Assembly (NCBI GenBank): GCA_963801985.1
Contig: CAWDGV010000007.1
Location: forward strand, 328,838 to 392,837
Direction: 5' to 3'
Origin: JABDQZ01 sp963801985
GTDB lineage: Bacteria > Pseudomonadota > Gammaproteobacteria > Chromatiales > Chromatiaceae
DNA: 64,000 nucleotides
The notes beneath the pieces are model-generated. The model saw only the letters and a program-made list of their open reading frames with translations, did no database searches and had not been told where the DNA came from. Below are positions 19,939-29,059 of this stretch, in pieces. The position numbers and the translations under genes are program-made. The stretch's first letter is position 1. Every line of letters begins with the position of its first letter.

Positions 19939-21487
19939 TTAGAACTTGGCACGCCACCCAAGGGTAAGCAAGTGAGTGATCTTCATGGAAACCACCAAGT
20001 GTACCCTCATCTCCATCAAAATAATGTGCTTCAAGATAGAGTTCATGTGGCTCCCAGGCGATATAGGCAATTTCCGGATTGATATAAAGACCTTCTTCAT
20101 CAAGATCAACGAAGAAACGCATATTCGCACGCCAGCGTTCCTCCGCAAATGGTATTTCAACAGATCCATTAAAATTATAGACATCGTCACGTTCAAGAGA
20201 GTTATCTGCATCAGTCAGATGATTTCCGGTGAGTTGCAGATTAACCCTTGTATCACCATCACCAGGATGAAACTCCATACCGGCAGCCCAGTTCACACTC
20301 TCAACTTCATCATATCCCTGCTCATTGGTCACCGGAACATCGCTCAAATAGGCGCCTTCAAATCGCCAGGTAATCCCTGCTGACTCAAAAGCAAAATCAC
20401 CGCCTACCAGCCAGGACTTGGGATAACGGGCAGTAAACGTATTGGAATAACATCGTAGCTGAAATACGGCATTGACTGCCTGCCACGCTGAACAGTCAAG
20501 GCATATTCCACATCAGACACGGCACTGCTATAGCGCAGACCCGACAGCATCATCAGAATCCGGCTCATCATTAATAATAGTCGAATTTGGCATCACAGCA
20601 GCTATAGCAGGATCAACCTTGATACCCAGCACCTTCCCTCTCGAACGGTCTATCGGGTACCAGATACTGTCACGATCAGCCAGTTCTGCTTCCCTGAAAG
20701 TTGGCAGGTAGAGAAAATCCAGTTTTCCATTGTCGATGAACGTTTCAACTCGCAACAGCGGCCTTGCCAGCCTGCGATCCGGCAAATCATCTAAAACCAA
20801 TCGCCTCGCATCAACCGTGCTTAAGCGATCTGTTGGCGGCACTTCATCGATACGCCCCCAAATCACTTTCTGCGCACCCAATGTTACCCTGGTATTTTCA
20901 CCTCGATAACGGACATAGGTATCACCATAATCAAAATCCACGTCATTCCAATCCGGAGAACCTGTTTGACGATACCCATCGACACGCGCCGTGGCTTTCA
21001 CTTCCCAGCTTGAATCAATATCCCATTCTGCACTAACCGTTGCATGACCGTAATAAAGCGCATTTACCGGCTGATCATCTTTTACGAGTGCAGCTGCCTC
21101 TAACCAGACATCTTCCAGGGTAATCACTGAATTTGACTGGCCGCCTTCAGTGTCAGCTAACGAAGAACCGGAATTATCAATAAAGACTTCATCGTCCGGG
21201 GAACCATCATCAATCAGGATTTCGTTGGATTCATTTGCAGGCTCTTCGATAACAATGACTTCATCGCCACTCGTTGCCGGTTCATCATCTACGATGATAA
21301 TCTCATCCGAGATTACTGTTTCATCAGCATCAATAAGGATGATTTCCTCGTCTGAATCAGCAGGAATAACCAGCTCCTCAGCTGATAGACCACCTGTCAG
21401 AAAACAGCCCGAAACAATAACATAGAGTAAGAGGTATATGTCGCAACATGATGTAAACCGGTTCCCCAAGAATCCCAAAATTCCCAA
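19939..21487 (-). pseudogene. Beta-barrel outer-membrane protein (DUF1302-like) with frameshifts
   Basis: Readable from 21487 to ~20528 and again, in other frames, to a terminal phenylalanine (LLTLGWRAKF) at 19939, the usual outer-membrane-protein ending. ~515 codons. The barrel includes VTLGAQKVIWGRIDEVPPTD and DARRLVLDDLPDRRLARP. Between signal peptide and barrel is an unusual acidic repetitive segment (~residues 40-115). At least two or three indels lie between 20540 and 20400 and one near 19960. Forms a locus with the LolA-like gene and the pump. Start uncertain. Confidence 0.75.
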
Positions 21488-21555
21488 TTCTTTATATAAT
21501 AGACGAGAATTATAAAATAAGTACTAGAATTTTATAAGTTTTTTGTCGTATATTT

Positions 21556-22382
21556 TTAAAGTTCAAAAGGTTTTTCCAGGCTGGAATCTGATAAAGCCCG
21601 TTTTGTAAACAGGTCCTTAGTAATACCAATATCGTATTTTATTTTTGTTGTTGCCAGTTGAGTCTGGCTACCCGTTTTCAAATCATACATGGTGCTGTCC
21701 AAAACCGTCCAGTATACCCTGAATTTTCTTTAGCTTTCTTGCCCTTATGCGTTTTACCGGTTTTTTCTGGTTTTTCTTGTACAAGTCAACCTTTAACGCA
21801 GTCAGTGTTTTCTTATGAATACAACTGATTCTTTTGGAATAAATAGAATTATCAGGATCTAACCGGGGTACTTACCAGGCGAATACATTCAAGTCCACCC
21901 ACTTTCTCAGTGCCATCCAGTTCATGTGTATCCATGTCGGGCTCCCTGTCCCTCAAATCTTCATAGGTAAAGTCTGAGCCAACAAAACGTCCACCTTTGC
22001 GCTTCGAGGAAATCAGCCTGACACGATCCAAAGCAGGCAGGTAAATCCATTGATCACTGTCATCGCCAGGATGATCCAGCGTGAGCAGGCCTGTATCCTT
22101 CACATCCGTAGGCAAGGAAAAACGCATCAGGTTCCAGCGCTCACCGCCACCCAGATCAATCCGGTAAATGGCAAGATGCCGTACTCTTTCCTGCTTTTTT
22201 TTGCCTTTGATAGTCATCACAACCTGTGAACTGGCATCTTTTCCGGCCGGACGGTCATATACCTGTTGTGCCAACAGCCTGGCTTCATCGGAAGCCAAAA
22301 CAGGGCTAACTAATAAAAACAGGTAGAAAAAAACCATCGAAATGAAGGCAAACGAGCTGCAAGAATTACGAATAATCAACAT
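21556..22382 (-). pseudogene. LolA-like outer-membrane lipoprotein-sorting protein, two frameshifts
   Basis: Signal peptide (FFYLFLLVSPVLA), then the LolA_like core: GERWNLMRFSLPTDVKDTGL, DQWIYLPALDRVRLISS, GRFVGSDFTYEDL. The frame breaks at ~21857 (after STPVR), resumes as YSKRISCIHKKTLTALKVDL, breaks again at ~21715 and resumes as WTVLDSTMYDLKTGSQTQLA to a stop at 21556 (SLEKPFEL). About 270 codons, so complete except for indels. Periplasmic lipid/lipoprotein carrier by family; such proteins commonly pair with an RND pump and an outer-membrane protein. Confidence 0.8.
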
Positions 22383-22539
22383 GAATTTTCACCGGGGAGT
22401 AAAATCACTTAAACTGGCTTCTAAATTTGTACTGCGTATTTCCGTGAGTGTAGCCGATAATTCTGTTTTCGAGGTTATTTTTTAGCATTCTCTGTTACTC
22501 ACAAAATCCAATCTTCGTTATCCTGTATTACCCACTGTT

Positions 22540-25500
22540 ATGCATCAGAACCTGAAAACACTTCCACCTTTTCCTTCATCCAAAGGCGAAAAGCTCCAAT
22601 GGGGAAACATCCAGGGTTGCAGCCTTACATTAAATCTCAGCCGCATACTGGAAAATCATGGCAAGACGGCCCTGTTACTGGCTCCGGACGTCCAGACGGC
22701 CAACCGCTGGGAACAGGAAATCCGTTTTTTTTCCAAGCAACGTTTTCCCGTTATTAACTTCCCTGACCAGGAAACATTACCTTACGATATTTTTTCACCT
22801 TTACCGGAACTGACATCTCATCGACTGCTCTCACTGCATGAATTATGCAGCCTTGAGCAGGGACTGGTAATAGTGCCTGTTGCCACTTTAATGCAGCGGC
22901 TTTGCCCCAAAAGCTTTGTTGAAGACAACATTCTAAGTCTCGCAATTGGACAGACACTCGATACAAACAGTTTAAGACCGCAACTGGAACGTACCGGTTA
23001 TCAATGCGTTTCGCAGGTATTCAGCCATGGTGAATTTGCCGTGCGCGGGTCCCTGCTGGATATTTTCCCGATGGGCAGTGAGGAACCATTTCGTATTGAC
23101 CTGCTTGATGATGAAATTGACAGCATTCGAACGTTTGACCCGGAGACACAAAGGTCTCAGGAAAAAATCAATGCAATCCAGTTACTTCCAGCACGGGAAT
23201 TTTCAACCGATGAACAGGCAATCAGCCGTTTCAGGAAAAATTATCGCGAGGCTTTTCCGGGTGATCCGCAACGCAGCCTGGTTTACCGGGATGTCAGCGA
23301 AGGCCTGTTTCCCGGTGGTATTGATAATTACCTACCGCTGTTTTTCGAGCAAACGACAACGCTACTCGAATACCTCCCTGACAACACGCTGATTTTATTC
23401 CCTGCAGCATTCCGGAAAATTGGTGAAGAGTTTTTTCAACAGGTCATACACCGCTATGATCAACGCAGTCACGATACGGAAAGGCCAATTCTCCAACCTG
23501 GATCCATTTATCTGGATACAGATGAACTCGTTGCGAATATTAAACAGTATCCTGCGATCATGTTTACTGATGCTGATGTCAGTAACAGAAAAAAAGGCTA
23601 TTCAAGTTATTTCAACTTTGCCAGTCAACCACTGCCTGACCTGACATTCCACGCCAAGGCAGCAGAACCGGCTGCCTCATTGAAAGCATTCCTTGGCAGT
23701 ACAAATTCCCGCACCCTGTTTACCGTGGAAAGTGCCGGCCGTCGTGAATTGCTTCTGAACACGCTGAACCAATATGCCATCAAGCCGGTGTTGGTAGAAA
23801 GCTGGCAGGATTTTCTCGACAGTGAAAATAAAAGCGGGCTATGCATCACCCCTATTGAGGAAGGACTGTGGCTCGAAGCCGAACAGCTCTGCGTTATCCC
23901 GGAAGCCCTGCTACTCGGTGAAAAAGTCCGGCAGGATCGCCGCCGAAGAAAAGCCAAAACCGATGCTGACCAGGTTGTACGTAACCTGACTGAATTACAC
24001 ATTGGCACGCCGGTAGTTCATGAGGAACATGGAATCGGGCGCTATCTTGGTTTACAAACGCTGGACGTCGGAGACGATGACACTGAATTCCTGACGCTTG
24101 AATACGCAAAAGGCGACAAGCTCTATGTACCAGTCTCATCATTACACCTGATCAGTCGTTACACCGGCGCCAACGAAGATACAGCTCCATTACATGCACT
24201 GGGCAGTGGCCAGTGGGAAAAGGCAAAACGCAAAGCCATCGAAAAAGTACATGATGTTGCAGCAGAACTACTCGACATCTACGCCCGGCGCGCCACGCAT
24301 ACCGGCTACCGCTTTAAGCTTGAGCCTTCAGAATATGACAGGTTTGCAGCCACCTTCGAATTTGAAGAAACCCCTGACCAGCTGTCAGCCATTAACACGG
24401 TAGTTCGGGACATGACTGACTCTCACCCAATGGATCGTGTAGTCTGTGGCGATGTCGGATTTGGCAAGACCGAGGTAGCCATGCGCGCTGCCTTTGTCGC
24501 CGCCATGAATGGTAAACAGGTTGCCGTAATTGCCCCCACCACCCTGCTCGCGCAACAACACTACCAGAATTTCGCGGACCGCTTTGCCGACTGGCCAGTA
24601 AAAATTGAAGGTCTTTCCCGCTTTAAAACCGGCAAGCAGGCCACCGCTATTTTAAAACAACTCAAGCAAGGCACTGTCGATATAGTTATTGGCACACACA
24701 AATTACTGAGTGCCGATGTGCATTTTGACGACCTCGGATTGGTCATCATTGATGAGGAACATCGCTTTGGCGTCCGTCAAAAGGAACAATTAAAGTCACT
24801 GCGTTCTGAAGTCGATATCCTGACGCTGACGGCAACACCGATACCCCGGACACTTAACATGGCAATGTCAGGCATGCGTGACCTGAGCATTATTGCCACA
24901 CCACCTGTTGCCCGGCATCCTATTCAGACGTTCGTCTCACAATGGAATGAATCGGTTGTTATCGAGGCCTGTGAACGTGAAATCAAGCGCGGCGGGCAAA
25001 TCTATTTTCTGCACAATGACGTCAGCACCATTGAAAACACGACCCGGAAACTTTCTGAGCTGATCCCCTCAGCCAGAATCCAGTTCGCCCATGGTCAGAT
25101 GAGAGAAACAGAACTGGAAGCCATCATGCGTGACTTCTATCACCAACGTTTCAATCTGCTGGTATGCACCACCATCGTTGAATCCGGCATCGACGTGCCC
25201 ACAGCCAATACCATAATAATGGACCGGGCTGACAAGCTGGGTCTCGCCCAGTTACACCAGTTAAGGGGGCGTGTCGGACGTTCACACCATCGTGCTTATG
25301 CTTACCTGATGACGCCGCCGAAAAAGGCCATGACCACCAATGCCATTAAAAGACTCGAAGCAATTGAATCCATGGAAGACCTTGGTGCCGGTTTCACGCT
25401 GGCCACGCATGACCTGGAAATTCGTGGCGCAGGTGAACTTTTGGGTGATGAACAAAGTGGCCAGATACATGAGATTGGTTTTACCCTGTACACCGAACTG

Positions 25501-26022
25501 CTGCAACGGGCAGTCACCGCGCTGAAGTCAGGAAAGCAACCACAGCTGGACCGGCCATTGGATCACGGCACCGAAATAGACATCCAGTTACCCGCCCTGA
25601 TTCCTGATGATTATCTGCCAGATGTACATAACCGGCTGGTCATGTATAAACGGATTGCCAGCTGCGACTCCAAAGAGGATTTAAGAGATTTACAGGTAGA
25701 AATGATTGACCGTTTCGGACTGCTGCCACAAGCTACCAAAAACCTGTTTGCCATAACCGAACTCAAACTCAAGGTTCACCCACTTGGCATCAGAAAAATT
25801 GAAGCGGGACAGACCGGGGGACGTATACTGTTCGAACCGGAACCCAAAATTGATCCAATGAATATCATTTCCCTGATTCAGAAACAACCAAAGGTATTTC
25901 AGTTTGATGGCGCTGACAGGTTAAGATTCATCATGGATCTGGAAGAACGTGAGCAAAGAATTGATAAAATCCATCAACTTATTCAACAACTATCAGGTAA
26001 AAATGAACAAACTGCTGCCTAA
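22540..26022 (+). CDS. mfd: Transcription-repair coupling factor
   Basis: Translocase that removes RNA polymerase stalled at lesions and recruits UvrA. 1160 aa. UvrB-like N-terminal module, RNA polymerase-interacting domain near 480-550 (IGTPVVHEEHGIGRYLGLQ), P-loop GDVGFGKTEV near 637, DEEH box near 736, helicase motif TTIVESGIDVP and RGRVGRSHHRAYAYL, TRCF C-terminal domain. Intact, in sharp contrast to the frameshifted genes just before it. Confidence 0.98.
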   Translation: MHQNLKTLPPFPSSKGEKLQWGNIQGCSLTLNLSRILENHGKTALLLAPDVQTANRWEQEIRFFSKQRFPVINFPDQETLPYDIFSPLPELTSHRLLSLHELCSLEQGLVIVPVATLMQRLCPKSFVEDNILSLAIGQTLDTNSLRPQLERTGYQCVSQVFSHGEFAVRGSLLDIFPMGSEEPFRIDLLDDEIDSIRTFDPETQRSQEKINAIQLLPAREFSTDEQAISRFRKNYREAFPGDPQRSLVYRDVSEGLFPGGIDNYLPLFFEQTTTLLEYLPDNTLILFPAAFRKIGEEFFQQVIHRYDQRSHDTERPILQPGSIYLDTDELVANIKQYPAIMFTDADVSNRKKGYSSYFNFASQPLPDLTFHAKAAEPAASLKAFLGSTNSRTLFTVESAGRRELLLNTLNQYAIKPVLVESWQDFLDSENKSGLCITPIEEGLWLEAEQLCVIPEALLLGEKVRQDRRRRKAKTDADQVVRNLTELHIGTPVVHEEHGIGRYLGLQTLDVGDDDTEFLTLEYAKGDKLYVPVSSLHLISRYTGANEDTAPLHALGSGQWEKAKRKAIEKVHDVAAELLDIYARRATHTGYRFKLEPSEYDRFAATFEFEETPDQLSAINTVVRDMTDSHPMDRVVCGDVGFGKTEVAMRAAFVAAMNGKQVAVIAPTTLLAQQHYQNFADRFADWPVKIEGLSRFKTGKQATAILKQLKQGTVDIVIGTHKLLSADVHFDDLGLVIIDEEHRFGVRQKEQLKSLRSEVDILTLTATPIPRTLNMAMSGMRDLSIIATPPVARHPIQTFVSQWNESVVIEACEREIKRGGQIYFLHNDVSTIENTTRKLSELIPSARIQFAHGQMRETELEAIMRDFYHQRFNLLVCTTIVESGIDVPTANTIIMDRADKLGLAQLHQLRGRVGRSHHRAYAYLMTPPKKAMTTNAIKRLEAIESMEDLGAGFTLATHDLEIRGAGELLGDEQSGQIHEIGFTLYTELLQRAVTALKSGKQPQLDRPLDHGTEIDIQLPALIPDDYLPDVHNRLVMYKRIASCDSKEDLRDLQVEMIDRFGLLPQATKNLFAITELKLKVHPLGIRKIEAGQTGGRILFEPEPKIDPMNIISLIQKQPKVFQFDGADRLRFIMDLEEREQRIDKIHQLIQQLSGKNEQTAA

Positions 26023-26698
26023 ATCACTTTTTTTCGTCGTAACAAGTTTATCGATACTTTTTTGCATGCCGGCAACTGCATTGGCAGAGTCCGGCGACCA
26101 GGTAAAAAACTGGTACACCATTGAGGTCATCAGCTTTACCCGTAAAAAGGACAGCCGGTTAAAGGAACAATGGTTGACAGTACCTTCACCACCCGTGGTT
26201 GAATCCCCGGTTTTATTGGATGCGATGGCTATTCAACCGGTACCTAAAAACGAGTGGAAACTGACACCCCACGCCTACTCCCTGGGCAGAAGTCCGGAGC
26301 TTAAAATCCAGTCACACCAGGCATGGCGTCAGGCTGGACTGACAAAAGCAGAAGCACCATGGATTAATCTCCGGAGCGAATCAGAGCAACTGCAAGGGGA
26401 GATCAGAATCAGCCTGTCACGTTATTTACATGCTGATGTGAATATCACGCTCGCAAACCCTGATTGGTCAGCTTCCTATTATCCGGTAACTGAACAGCCC
26501 AGACAGCAACAGGCAGAAAAAATCAGCTTCAGAACATCACGTCGCCTGAAACGGGATGAACTTCACTACATCGACCATCCTCTTGCCGGTGTATTGATAC
26601 GCATTGAACGCTTTGAAAAACCCGGGGCGCCAGCTGAACCTGTCATTGATGAAAGCATTGATATACCTGCCAGCAAGGAACCTAATTCTGCAATCTGA
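26003..26698 (+). CDS. CsiV-like secreted protein
   Basis: 231 aa from the ATG at 26003, which overlaps the mfd stop by 20 nt; the earlier in-frame start at 25949 would add 18 residues that do not look like a signal peptide. Signal peptide KSLFFVVTSLSILFCMPATALA. NWYTIEVISFTR and the ending RRDELHYIDHPLAGVLIRIE-type stretch match the CsiV family, described as a peptidoglycan-binding protein in Vibrio and often found downstream of mfd. Exact role here inferred. Confidence 0.8.
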   Translation: MNKLLPKSLFFVVTSLSILFCMPATALAESGDQVKNWYTIEVISFTRKKDSRLKEQWLTVPSPPVVESPVLLDAMAIQPVPKNEWKLTPHAYSLGRSPELKIQSHQAWRQAGLTKAEAPWINLRSESEQLQGEIRISLSRYLHADVNITLANPDWSASYYPVTEQPRQQQAEKISFRTSRRLKRDELHYIDHPLAGVLIRIERFEKPGAPAEPVIDESIDIPASKEPNSAI

Positions 26699-26931
26699 CA
26701 AACAGATGACAATAAAACAAGGACTTAGCTGAAATTCAGGAATTCACTGCCTAAATCCTCATATATACGGATAATTATTCTGTCAGTCGTCTATAATCCC
26801 AGTCCCAGCCGGGAAATAACTATTCAGGGAATGAGCAAACATTTTTGTTAAATAATTAAATTATTAAATGGCGAATCATTTTTAATATTTATAATTCTTT
26901 TTTATCTAAATACAAGGAAGGAGGATTTAGA
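26699..26931 (+). promoter_or_regulatory. AT-rich leader upstream of the micropeptide gene
   Basis: No gene found. Holds a TATAAT (26792-26797) as a candidate -10 without a good -35, a second TATAAT-like stretch near 26890, and a very strong AAGGAAGGAGG ribosome-binding site ending near 26925. The leader would be at least 40 nt and possibly 130 nt. Confidence 0.4.
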
Positions 26932-27036
26932 ATGGAAGTACTGAAAAACGTCTCAGATGGGATGAAAATTTTAGCTGTCATTGCTGCAATAGCACTCGTT
27001 ATTTTTGCAATGCCAGCCCAAGCGAGTTTTTTCTAA
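26932..27036 (+). CDS. 34-residue hydrophobic micropeptide
   Basis: ATG at 26932 to TAA at 27036: MEVLKNVSDGMKILAVIAAI then ALVIFAMPAQASFF. The very strong upstream ribosome-binding site and the terminator 25 nt downstream argue that it is a real gene. One transmembrane helix or a signal peptide: the AMPAQA-SFF end looks like a signal peptidase site that would leave only three residues, so a membrane-retained peptide is more likely. I recognise no family. It stands directly before regB. Confidence 0.65.
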   Translation: MEVLKNVSDGMKILAVIAAIALVIFAMPAQASFF

Positions 27037-27060
27037 AACATATCGAATTTTTTTAATAAA

Positions 27061-27088
27061 GCCCTTCTCATTCAGAAGGGCTTTTTTT
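27061..27088 (+). terminator. Rho-independent terminator between micropeptide and regB
   Basis: Stem GCCCTTCT / AGAAGGGC with a 5-nt loop followed by seven T. The regB start codon is only 12 nt after the T-run, so regB must be expressed by read-through or from a promoter inside the micropeptide gene. Confidence 0.9.
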
Positions 27089-27099
27089 ATGCTTCACTA

Positions 27100-28383
27100 A
27101 TGACCAATTTAACTTCCACACACCAGCAATCCGAGCTCTTCAGCGTTTTATATCGCCTGTTCTGGCTAAGAAACCTCGCAATCGCAGTGCAACTTACCGT
27201 TATTTTTACTGTTCATTATTTTCTCGGTATCCCGTTACCGTTTGAAAAAATGATGGGAGCCATTTCCATTCTCACAGTATTTAACCTGTTTATTGTCTGG
27301 CGCATGAAACAACGTTTCCCTGTCACAGAGCTGGAAATAGCTATTCACCTTGGTTTCGACAGTTTTATGCTAGCCACGTTACTCTACTACGCGGGTGGCT
27401 CAACCAATCCTTTTGTTTCACTGTTTCTTGTACCAATAGCCCTGGCAGCATCCTTTCTCAGCCTGAGCTATGTCATAGCGATCGCATTGCTGTGTATTGG
27501 CCTGTACAGTTTTCTGATGGTGAACCATCATCATATGCCCTCAACCCATGGGCGTTTTGGCGGCGACTTTAATCTGCATGTTATCGGCATGTGGATCAAT
27601 TTCATTTTATCTTCGATAGTCGCAGTTATTTTTATTACCAGCCTGGCAAATATTGCTCGTGAACGCGCCCGGAAACTGGCCTCCAGCGAAAAAGAACTGC
27701 TAAAAAACGAGTATGTTGTTTCGCTGGGTACACTGGCTGCAGGAACAGCCCATGAAATCAGCACACCGTTATCCAATATTGGCATGATGGCAGACGAACT
27801 GAATCAAAGTCCGGACGATATCGAACTGGTAAAGGAATTTGCACAGTCCATCAAAGAACAACAGCAACACTGTGTACGACAGCTACAGAGGTTACGCAGC
27901 ACTTCTGAACAGGCAGAACTACAGCAGGTACCGATGGTAGCCCTGCAGAATTTTATCGATGACATTCTTGATAACTGGGCAGCAATGCGTCCTGAAATCA
28001 AACTTGGCCGGGCGAGTAATTTGACTGTAAATCCAAATATTCAAGCTGACTTAACCATCACCCAGGCCATATCCAACCTGCTGAATAACGCCGCAGACGC
28101 TTCACTGGAAAACCGGCATCCCGAAGTGAATGTTTCAGTTGAAATTGAAAATAATAATTTACTGCTTCACATTGATGATTTTGGCAAAGGTTTCACAGAA
28201 GGTCAGGCGGAAATGGCTGGCGATATATCCTTTACGACCAAGGACAGCGGACTCGGACTTGGACTGATTTTGTCTCATGCCAGCCTTGCACGGTATGATG
28301 GGTCCTTAACATTACATCAAAAAGATGTTGGAATTCGTTCCAGTATCAGTATTCCATTAACTAAAATTCTGGCTGATGAGTAA
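27100..28383 (+). CDS. regB: Redox sensor histidine kinase RegB/PrrB
   Basis: Inner-membrane kinase that senses the quinone pool/redox state. 427 aa: six predicted helices up to ~185, the quinone-site motif GGSTNPF (99-105), phospho-accepting H218 in LAAGTAHEISTPL, the redox-active cysteine equivalent C258 (QQQHCVRQL), and an ATPase domain with NAADAS and GLGLGLIL. All RegB hallmarks are present. No clear ribosome-binding site. Overlaps regA by 8 nt. Confidence 0.93.
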   Translation: MTNLTSTHQQSELFSVLYRLFWLRNLAIAVQLTVIFTVHYFLGIPLPFEKMMGAISILTVFNLFIVWRMKQRFPVTELEIAIHLGFDSFMLATLLYYAGGSTNPFVSLFLVPIALAASFLSLSYVIAIALLCIGLYSFLMVNHHHMPSTHGRFGGDFNLHVIGMWINFILSSIVAVIFITSLANIARERARKLASSEKELLKNEYVVSLGTLAAGTAHEISTPLSNIGMMADELNQSPDDIELVKEFAQSIKEQQQHCVRQLQRLRSTSEQAELQQVPMVALQNFIDDILDNWAAMRPEIKLGRASNLTVNPNIQADLTITQAISNLLNNAADASLENRHPEVNVSVEIENNNLLLHIDDFGKGFTEGQAEMAGDISFTTKDSGLGLGLILSHASLARYDGSLTLHQKDVGIRSSISIPLTKILADE

Positions 28384-28921
28384 TAACACAACCATACTGG
28401 TCATAGATGACGATACGGTTTTTTGTCAACTGGTTAAACGGGGGCTTGTAAGACAGGGCTATGATGTCGAAATAGCACATGATGAAGCAACAGCCTTAAA
28501 GTTGGCCAGCAATCAACAGGCTGATTTTATTTTTCTTGATTTACGTCTGGGTGATGCTTCCGGCCTGCAGCTCATCGAGCCATTACTTGATATTCGGTCA
28601 GACTCAAAAATTATTGTCCTGACCGGTTATGCCAGCTTGACCACTGCTGTCCAGGCAATAAAACTGGGTGCCATCAATTACCTGGCAAAGCCGGTTGATG
28701 TGGCAACCATTCTCAAAACCATTTCCGATCCGGATTCTATTGAAACGCCCAAAAACCTGGAAGTGGAAGATACTTCACCCACTTCGCTGAAACGCCTCGA
28801 ATGGGAACACATACAGCGCGTTCTGTATGAAAATGGCGGCAATATTTCGGCCACAGCCCGGCAGCTCAATATGCACCGCCGCACATTACAGCGCAAACTC
28901 CAGAAAAAGCCTGCTGAATAA
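28376..28921 (+). CDS. regA: Redox response regulator RegA/PrrA
   Basis: 181 aa. Receiver domain with acidic pocket DDD (11-13), phospho-acceptor D55 (FIFLDLRLGD) and conserved K in LAKPVD; C-terminal Fis-type helix-turn-helix (GGNISATARQLNMHRRTLQRKL). Partner of RegB; in other bacteria controls respiration, carbon/nitrogen fixation and oxidases. A RegA-like box is found 46 nt downstream of its stop. Confidence 0.93.
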   Translation: MSNNTTILVIDDDTVFCQLVKRGLVRQGYDVEIAHDEATALKLASNQQADFIFLDLRLGDASGLQLIEPLLDIRSDSKIIVLTGYASLTTAVQAIKLGAINYLAKPVDVATILKTISDPDSIETPKNLEVEDTSPTSLKRLEWEHIQRVLYENGGNISATARQLNMHRRTLQRKLQKKPAE

Positions 28922-28966
28922 TCTTTAGAGATTTATATACGGGCATAAACACAACCACCACAACCT

Positions 28967-28981
28967 GCGACCTTATGTCAC
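28967..28981. promoter_or_regulatory. Candidate RegA-binding box
   Basis: GCGAC-CTTAT-GTCAC, an interrupted palindrome very near the published RegA/PrrA consensus half-sites (GCGNC with ~5-nt spacing). Lies ~80 nt upstream of the copper receptor start and is followed by the direct repeat TGTCACAT…TGTCACAT (28976-28994). Confidence 0.45.
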
Positions 28982-29059
28982 ATCCCTGTCACATCGCATT
29001 CAAATAGAATCCACTCCTTAAAAAATATAAAGATTAAAAAATCTTAAAAAGGGAGCATC

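Noticed and set aside
20764..21036. 90-codon plus-strand frame inside the barrel gene
   Set aside because: Antisense shadow; no start signal or recognisable domain.
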